A stretch of DNA of 64,000 nt from positions 62,001-126,000 of the forward strand of contig JAZKZV010000003.1 in the NCBI GenBank assembly GCA_045612845.1. Direction: 5' to 3'. The position numbers were made by a program, and so were the translations under genes. Within the stretch, counting starts at the first letter, position 1. Every line of letters begins with the position of its first letter. Below, piece by piece: positions 58,702 to 64,000 of this stretch. The notes below the pieces were generated by a model. That model did not search any database. It was not told where the DNA came from and saw nothing but the letters and a program-made list of their open reading frames with translations. Source of the stretch: Ornithomonoglobus_A sp045612845. Its GTDB lineage: Bacteria > Bacillota > Clostridia > UBA1381.

Positions 58702-59892
58702 GTGAAAAACAAATTTGTTTCTATAGTGTTTATACTGCTCGTTGCCGCCTCTTTTGTTATGCTCTCACTCCCCGCCGATACAGAGAGCTTTAAAAAGGAA
58801 AACAGAGAGCGTACCACACTCCCCGAACCTACAAAAACAAGCATCAAAGACGGAACATTCATGATGGATTTTGAAAAATATATAAATGACTCCGTGGGGT
58901 TTCGTTCACGCTTTACGGACTTTTCGGCTATGCTTAAAAAACATTCGGGCATAACTCCGCCCGAGGGCAGAGTAGTTTATACAAATAAGGATATAGGTAC
59001 AAAAACTGTAAACAAAGCATGTCTGCTTTTACTTGAGGATAAGATTATGGAGGTTTTTTCTTCCAATAAAAAAAATGAGCTTTTGTATGCAAATGCACTT
59101 AATACGTATGCAAAAAACCTTGACCCTCAAATAAATCTGTATTCAATGCTTGTTCCTACTCAACTTCAGTTTCAACCGAGTGTATATAAAAACATTCAAT
59201 CTGACCAGAAAGAAGCAATAGATTTTGTATATAAAAATCTTGATACACGCATAAAAACTGTTGATGCATATTCAAATATAGAATCGAATATGCACGAGTA
59301 TCTCTACTTCCGAACAGACCACCACTGGACAATGCTCGGCGCATACCGCGGATACGAGGCTTTTTCAAAAACTGCAGGTATTGGAGCAAGACCCATCTCT
59401 GATTTTACAAAACGTAGTACCGATAAAGGGTTTTTGGGATATTTATATAACCAGGTAAATGACCCGAAACTAAATGAGCATATGGACTATATCGAATGGT
59501 ATAACGTTGATGAGGTAAATGATTTAAGCTATACCTTTATGAGTTTTGAGGATAATGGCAGCTATATCCCATACAGAGGAAAAATGTTCGATACCACTAA
59601 AACAGACTATCGTTTTTTCTTTGTTTCTGACCACCCGTACGTAAAAATACACAATAACTCCTTGCCAAACGGGAAGAATATTCTTCTAATTAAAGATTCA
59701 TATGCAAATGCTTTTACACCATGGCTTGTGAATAACTTCGAAAACGTTATTATGATTGACCCAAGATTTTTTAAGGGTTCGGTAAAAGAGCTGATTACAA
59801 GAGATTCAATTACAGATGTTCTTACAATAAACTATATATTTACTACCGTTTTTGCGGATTATTGCGAAGCATTAACCGATATTGCAGAGTAA
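58702..59892 (+). CDS. DHHW-family SGNH-like acetyltransferase partner (AlgJ/AlgX type)
   Basis: 396 residues with an N-terminal signal anchor (FVSIVFILLVAASFVMLSL) and an extracytoplasmic SGNH-like domain. The DHHW signature is FRTDHHWTMLGAYRGY; the GxDS-type IKDSYANAFTPW carries the serine, and FEKYINDSVGFRSRFT is a usual AlgX-type segment. These proteins take acetyl groups delivered by the MBOAT partner and place them on an exopolysaccharide. GTG start ten bases after AAGGAGG. No polysaccharide polymerase is in the window, so the acceptor is unknown. Confidence 0.9.
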   Translation: MKNKFVSIVFILLVAASFVMLSLPADTESFKKENRERTTLPEPTKTSIKDGTFMMDFEKYINDSVGFRSRFTDFSAMLKKHSGITPPEGRVVYTNKDIGTKTVNKACLLLLEDKIMEVFSSNKKNELLYANALNTYAKNLDPQINLYSMLVPTQLQFQPSVYKNIQSDQKEAIDFVYKNLDTRIKTVDAYSNIESNMHEYLYFRTDHHWTMLGAYRGYEAFSKTAGIGARPISDFTKRSTDKGFLGYLYNQVNDPKLNEHMDYIEWYNVDEVNDLSYTFMSFEDNGSYIPYRGKMFDTTKTDYRFFFVSDHPYVKIHNNSLPNGKNILLIKDSYANAFTPWLVNNFENVIMIDPRFFKGSVKELITRDSITDVLTINYIFTTVFADYCEALTDIAE

Positions 59893-59942
59893 AAACGTAA
59901 AATATGTAAAAAAAGCAACAGAACATTGTTTTAAAAAATACA

Positions 59943-59971
59943 TTGACAAAGAAATAAAAACTGTATAATAT
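59943..59971 (+). promoter_or_regulatory. Promoter of the 731-residue protein gene
   Basis: TTGACA with TAATAT at 17 bp or TATAAT at 15 bp; both are possible -10 elements. Confidence 0.55.
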
Positions 59972-60023
59972 AAAATCATAGTCTTAAATATGACGTTAGC
60001 TTAGTTATTACAGGAGGAAAATT

Positions 60024-62219
60024 ATGATTAAAGGAGTTCATAACTACAGTTTCAGAAACAGAGATTTGTTAGATTACAAACCACTGTCCCCTACAGAAAA
60101 CGACAGTTCTGATGCAGTTTGTCAGATTGATGACTCGTGGGAAATTGTAATTCCAAAAACAGACTCAAGATTAGTTAATTATTTCTCGAGGGATTTGGTA
60201 CGATTTTTATCCGAGTCATTTGATATATTTCTAAGAGTAAGAAAAACAGAATGTATCAAAGATGAGTTTTTAAATCCCCAAAATAAGATAGTTCTTGCAT
60301 ATGAGTCCGATGGTGTTGATTATTCGTATGGCTCACAAATGCAGGGTGCATTTTACATTGATACATGCAAAAATTCTGTGGTTATTACAGGAAAGTCAGA
60401 GCGTGGCACCGCAAAAGGTGTTTATTACATAGAGGATTTTATGCGTCTAATCGGCAAACCATGCCTTAAAGAAGAAAAGAGCGAGCATGCACCTTTGTTT
60501 GCACCAAGAATGACACATTCGGGCATTGAGCTTGACACATACTCCGATAACTACTTAGAGGCTTGCGCTCATGCAGGTATGGATGCTATTATCGTCTTTT
60601 CGGGACACGATAACACAAACCTTCACGGCTTTGATGACCCCGACGGCATGTGGGAAGATGCATGCATAGGCTATTGCGATTTTAATAATCTTGTGTGGCG
60701 CGCCGAGGGATATGGCTTAGATGTCTACATATACAGCCACATAAAATGCGATATTCACCCCGAGGATGAGGGCGCAGAGGAATACTATGAAAGCTCATTT
60801 GGTACATTTTTTAAAAATCATCCGGGCATAAAGGGAATAATTTTTGTTGGCGAGACGTTTGAGTTTCCGTCAAAGGACGAAAGAACTACAGGAATCCGTT
60901 GCAGATTCAGACCAAAGGGCGATACAAGACCGTCCCCCGGCTGGTTCCCGTGCACAGACTACCCCGTACTTCTTAAAAGGGTTCAGGATACAATATATAA
61001 ATACAACAAAAATGTTGATATAGTTTTCTGGAGCTATAACTATGGCTATACACCAAAGGAAGACCGCCTAAAGCTTATAGAAAATCTGCCAAAGGGTATA
61101 ACACTTCTTGTTACCTTTGAGATGTGGGACTGGTTTACCGACGAGAACGGGAACAAGTACAAGGTTGACGACTATTCCGTATCATTCCCCGGCCCTGCAC
61201 AAGTGTTTTTAGACGAAGCCGAAAAGGCAAACGAGCTTGGTGTAAAGCTATATTCAATGGCAAATACGGGCGGAAAAACATGGGATATAGGCCCTGTTCC
61301 GTATCTTCCGTGTCCGCAGCAGTGGCAAAAGAGATATGAGGGCTTAAAGGACTGTAACAAAAAGTATAACCTCAGCGGTCTTATGGAATGTCATGACTAT
61401 GGTTGGGTACCGTCATTTTTGACACTCTTTACCAAAAATTCGTTTATGACAAATTCTGTAAGCGATAACGAAATGCTTGAAGCTATTGCAAAGCGTGATT
61501 ACGGAAAGGAATATAAAAAGGCAATAGAGGCGTGGAATTATTTTAGCGAGGGAATGAGCCTTGTTGTTGCCGCAGGCAGAGACCAATACGGTCCATATCG
61601 TTGCGGACCAACATATCCGTTGCTTTTTGACCAGACAAAAGAGGAACTTAATATTCCAACCGTCGGCTGGGCAAGACACAAAAGCGGTACAATATGGTTC
61701 CCGATTTATCGCGAAACTGTCTGGGATAACCCAAAATCAGCAATAATGAGAAATAATCGTCTTAAAACTGTCATAGAGCTTTTCGAAAAAGGACTTACAT
61801 TGCTCGAGGAAGCAGGTAAAAACCTTGGTGCAGAATACGGAAGCTACATTTCAAGACAGATTGCACTTGTAAGATTTATGTATTATACATATATAACAAC
61901 CTCAAATGTTATTGTATGGCAGATAGCTAAAAAACTGCTTGTTGCCATAAAAGAGAACGAGCAGCACGAGGATATGGATATCCTTTTTGATGCCATCGGC
62001 GTTAAAGAAAAAACAACAACTGCACTTGTTGAGTTTATGAAACAGATTGCGGATAACGAAACCAAAAACACTCTTTTGGCTGTAAAATGCTGGGAGGAGG
62101 ATAGCATAATTGGTTTTGAAGCATCTGAGGAATACGTATTCGACAACGAATTTGCCGAGTGGAAAATTAACGAAACAAAACGTTCACTTGAAAGAATTGA
62201 AAAATATTTAAATAAATAA
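60024..62219 (+). CDS. Cytoplasmic glycosidase-like protein of unknown function
   Basis: 731 residues, no signal peptide. Residues 30-150 resemble the non-catalytic N-terminal domain found in front of GH20 and GH67-type barrels (YSYGSQMQGAFYIDT, VVITGKSERGTAKGVYYIEDFMR). A TIM-barrel-like part follows with FAPRMTHSGIELDTYSDNYLEACAHAGMD, IIFVGETFEF and DIVFWSYNYGYTP, then a helical C-terminal half (NVIVWQIAKKLLVAIKENEQ). No GH20 Asp-Glu pair is evident. Glu and Asp in VGETFEF and ECHDYGW are candidates for catalysis. Function not assigned; a role in glycan breakdown is plausible. It has its own promoter and terminator. Confidence 0.75.
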   Translation: MIKGVHNYSFRNRDLLDYKPLSPTENDSSDAVCQIDDSWEIVIPKTDSRLVNYFSRDLVRFLSESFDIFLRVRKTECIKDEFLNPQNKIVLAYESDGVDYSYGSQMQGAFYIDTCKNSVVITGKSERGTAKGVYYIEDFMRLIGKPCLKEEKSEHAPLFAPRMTHSGIELDTYSDNYLEACAHAGMDAIIVFSGHDNTNLHGFDDPDGMWEDACIGYCDFNNLVWRAEGYGLDVYIYSHIKCDIHPEDEGAEEYYESSFGTFFKNHPGIKGIIFVGETFEFPSKDERTTGIRCRFRPKGDTRPSPGWFPCTDYPVLLKRVQDTIYKYNKNVDIVFWSYNYGYTPKEDRLKLIENLPKGITLLVTFEMWDWFTDENGNKYKVDDYSVSFPGPAQVFLDEAEKANELGVKLYSMANTGGKTWDIGPVPYLPCPQQWQKRYEGLKDCNKKYNLSGLMECHDYGWVPSFLTLFTKNSFMTNSVSDNEMLEAIAKRDYGKEYKKAIEAWNYFSEGMSLVVAAGRDQYGPYRCGPTYPLLFDQTKEELNIPTVGWARHKSGTIWFPIYRETVWDNPKSAIMRNNRLKTVIELFEKGLTLLEEAGKNLGAEYGSYISRQIALVRFMYYTYITTSNVIVWQIAKKLLVAIKENEQHEDMDILFDAIGVKEKTTTALVEFMKQIADNETKNTLLAVKCWEEDSIIGFEASEEYVFDNEFAEWKINETKRSLERIEKYLNK

Positions 62220-62223
62220 AAAA

Positions 62224-62249
62224 GCTCCCGCAATATGCGGGAGTTTTTA
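62224..62249 (+). terminator. Terminator of the 731-residue protein gene
   Basis: CTCCCGCA and TGCGGGAG with an ATA loop followed by a T run. It ends next to the pgsA-type gene, which is convergent. Confidence 0.9.
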
Positions 62250-62816
62250 TTATCTCTGTTCATGCAGCTGATTTATATTTCGCATAATATATAACACAAA
62301 CGAAAGCATCATAAATGCCAGACAGGCACCAATAGTCATATCAGATACAGTTGATGGAATGTCGGGCCAGATAATGTGCGTAATCATCATAAAATAAAGT
62401 GAAAATGTGGTTACCTTACCATGCCAGTTTGCGCTTTTTACCACTTTTGTCTTTTTTACAACAAAGAGTCCCTGAATTCCTAAGAACACTTCTTTTATAA
62501 TAAGCAGCAAAAATGGTGCGCACATATATTTAAACTTAAAAATCAAACATAAAAGTGTAACAAATTGTGTAAGCTTATCGGCTATGGGGTCAAGTATTTT
62601 TCCGAAATTACTTATCATATTAAATGTTCTTGCAATAAATCCGTCTATAATATCCGTTATTCCCGATAAAAGTAATACCGCAACCGCATAGTAGTTGTAA
62701 TCGTTTACGTACAGCCACGCAATTATGGGTATTAGCACTATACGGAACATTGATAATATATTGGGGATTGTAAAAATTTCATTTTTAATATTGAGTTTTT
62801 TCTCCTCGCAGCACAT
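62250..62816 (-). CDS. CDP-alcohol phosphatidyltransferase (phosphatidylglycerophosphate synthase type)
   Basis: 188 residues with about five membrane helices. The CDP-alcohol signature D-G-x2-A-R-x8-G-x3-D-x3-D is intact as DIIDGFIARTFNMISNFG followed by KILDPIADKL. Most likely makes phosphatidylglycerophosphate (PgsA), but cardiolipin or other alcohol substrates cannot be excluded. The N-terminal IFTIPNILSMFRIVLIPIIAW is typical of PgsA. AAAGGAG before the ATG. Transcribed from a strong promoter with a palindrome over the -10. Confidence 0.9.
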   Translation of the reverse strand: MCCEEKKLNIKNEIFTIPNILSMFRIVLIPIIAWLYVNDYNYYAVAVLLLSGITDIIDGFIARTFNMISNFGKILDPIADKLTQFVTLLCLIFKFKYMCAPFLLLIIKEVFLGIQGLFVVKKTKVVKSANWHGKVTTFSLYFMMITHIIWPDIPSTVSDMTIGACLAFMMLSFVLYIMRNINQLHEQR

Positions 62817-62861
62817 AAAAAAGCTCCTTTATGATTAAATCTCTCGCCTGAGCGCTTTCGG

Positions 62862-62881
62862 GCATATAAAGTATTATATGC
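62862..62881. promoter_or_regulatory. GCATATAA-AGTA-TTATATGC palindrome over the pgsA-type promoter
   Basis: A perfect 8-bp inverted repeat with a four-base centre, covering the -10 (62873-62878) and the predicted start. It resembles a repressor operator; the regulator is unknown. Confidence 0.5.
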
Positions 62882-62901
62882 CAAAATATGACACTTGTCA
62901 A
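62873..62901 (-). promoter_or_regulatory. Promoter of the pgsA-type gene
   Basis: Minus strand TTGACA and TATAAT, 17 bp apart, both perfect. Confidence 0.82.
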
Positions 62902-62931
62902 GTTAAATGTATTATTTGTTGTTTTTTGCAC

Positions 62932-64000
62932 TTATAATACTATCTTGAATTCTGTACCTTGTCCCAATTCGCTCTCTACAATAATTCTTCCTCCATGTAA
63001 TTCTACTATACTTTTTGTCATTGCAAGACCCAAACCACTACTTCCGTATTCATCATTTCTGACATCATCAACCCTGTAAAACCGAGTCCATATCTTATCA
63101 AGATGTTCTTTAGAAATGCCGATTCCGTCATCTTTTACAACGACCTCAGTGTTGCATGCAGTTTTATATACCTTAATAAGTACGTTTCCGTTTTCTCTGC
63201 CATATTTTATTGCATTGCTTATAAGATTTGTAATCGCACAAAGAATCAAAGCCTCGTCAACCTCGACTATGCAGTTTTCTTCCGCATTTGCAGTAATGGT
63301 TATTTTTTTGCCGTCCGAGAGTCCCCTCATGCTTTCTGCGGCAATATCAACTATAACTCCCAAATCAACCTTTTCTTTGTTGAATTTTTGTCTGTTCTGG
63401 TCAATTCTTGCAAGCAGCAAAAGTCCTGATACAAGCTTTGATATTTGCTTCGATTTATCAACAATTGTCTGCGCAAGCTCCTTTTCCTTTTCATCATTTG
63501 CAATATCGAGAAGATATTCACCCTGTGTAAGAATAACACTTATTGGCGTTCTGAGCTCGTGCGATGCATCAGAAGTAAATTGCTTTTCCTGCATGATAAG
63601 ATTTTCAATTTTATCGAGCATTTTATTAAGTGTAACAGACAGATGATGTAATTCGTCATGAGTTGCATCAGGTTCAATTTCGATTCTTCTGCTTACATCT
63701 TTCTGTGCAGAAATATCATTTGCAGTTCTTATAATATTATTTACAGGTCTAAATGCTTTCTTTGTGATATAGTACCCGCCAAATGCAGTAAGAAGTAAAA
63801 TAAGCGGAATTAAGATAAGCATAATTATAATTGCGGAACGTCCCAGAAGCATTGTGGAATTTACCGATTCTACGCCTCTAATCCAAAATCCGCCACGCAT
63901 ACCGGGCGGCGACGGTGTTTTTGTATCATATACAATGTATTCTTTTCCGTCGATACTTTCTCTTCTCGGAATTCCCTCCTCAAACGGAATATTTACAATA
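62932..64000 (-). CDS. Sensor histidine kinase, N-terminus outside window
   Basis: The frame stays open to the last base, so 356 residues of the C-terminal part are visible. An extracytoplasmic sensor part ends near GRSAIIIMLILIPLILLLTAFGGYY (membrane helix), then HAMP (KKAFRPVNNIIRTANDIS), dimerisation and phosphoacceptor HisKA (DASHELRTPISVI) and HATPase_c: NLISNAIKYG, DDGIGISKEHLDKIW and GSSGLGLAMTKSIVELHGG. EnvZ/OmpR-type two-component kinase. Its response regulator would lie to the right, outside the window. Confidence 0.93.
   Translation of the reverse strand, partial: IVNIPFEEGIPRRESIDGKEYIVYDTKTPSPPGMRGGFWIRGVESVNSTMLLGRSAIIIMLILIPLILLLTAFGGYYITKKAFRPVNNIIRTANDISAQKDVSRRIEIEPDATHDELHHLSVTLNKMLDKIENLIMQEKQFTSDASHELRTPISVILTQGEYLLDIANDEKEKELAQTIVDKSKQISKLVSGLLLLARIDQNRQKFNKEKVDLGVIVDIAAESMRGLSDGKKITITANAEENCIVEVDEALILCAITNLISNAIKYGRENGNVLIKVYKTACNTEVVVKDDGIGISKEHLDKIWTRFYRVDDVRNDEYGSSGLGLAMTKSIVELHGGRIIVESELGQGTEFKIVL

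Overview
The window reads as chromosomal DNA of a low-GC (by eye about 37 % G+C) bacterium of the Bacillota, class Clostridia, probably gut-associated. Pointers are A/T-rich codons, Shine-Dalgarno sequences of the AAAGGAGG type before nearly every gene, an L-box lysine riboswitch, a SCIFF precursor peptide with its radical-SAM maturase (a clostridial hallmark), SpmB, stalk proteins with copper-amine-oxidase-N repeats, an archaeal-type Asd and a choloylglycine-hydrolase family enzyme (bile-salt hydrolase type). There is no rRNA, tRNA, CRISPR array, phage or transposase. Fifty-nine protein genes are called, two of them cut by the window ends.

Layout. 1-3.8 kb: end of a Gfo/Idh/MocA oxidoreductase, then a DUF815 ATPase with two secreted proteins. 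3.9-8.0 kb: lysine riboswitch followed by asd-dapA-dapB-holB. 8.0-14.9 kb: GH13 glucosidase, helical protein, bile-salt-hydrolase-like enzyme, SGNH hydrolase, TRIC channel, CDF exporter, nagB. 15-19.7 kb: DUF1540 protein, panB-panC-panD-coaX, a DtxR/MntR-like regulator, and a divergent pair of a small membrane protein and a small XRE regulator. 19.8-29 kb: SCIFF maturase and precursor, ttcA-like, then acpP and rnc-elp3-like-smc-ftsY. 29.4-40.5 kb: NlpC/P60 wall hydrolase, a membrane/CBM9-like fusion, two tandem ceramidase-like proteins, a class A PBP, dusB, guaB. 40.5-45.5 kb: three Gfo/Idh/MocA oxidoreductases, an AraC regulator and an alpha/beta hydrolase, tied together by a duplicated control sequence. 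45.6-53.3 kb: one morphogenesis operon zapA-U32-maf-mreB-mreC-mreD-PBP2. 53.4-64 kb: ABC exporter, stalk protein, SpmB, MBOAT/DHHW acyl-transfer pair, a 731-residue glycosidase-like protein, a CDP-alcohol phosphatidyltransferase and a sensor kinase cut by the end.

How the genes fit together. Much of the window is cell-envelope work: lysine/diaminopimelate for peptidoglycan, pantothenate/CoA and acyl carrier protein for lipids, phosphatidylglycerophosphate synthesis, PBPs, Mre proteins and a wall hydrolase whose promoter carries two WalR-type boxes. The remainder is carbohydrate and host-compound metabolism.

Most unusual points: (1) a 61-bp promoter/operator cassette present twice in inverted orientation on either side of an AraC gene (58 of 61 positions identical), driving outward transcription of both neighbouring units; (2) four copies of a roughly 100-bp near-palindromic intergenic repeat, each just behind a gene, whose outer arms differ between copies but stay self-complementary; (3) a lysine riboswitch with a second copy of its 3' closing strand; (4) a membrane/CBM9-like fusion with its own internal ribosome binding site; (5) a back-to-back promoter pair over a GACAATTGTC palindrome with an attenuator-like leader; (6) a long hairpin in the rnc leader.
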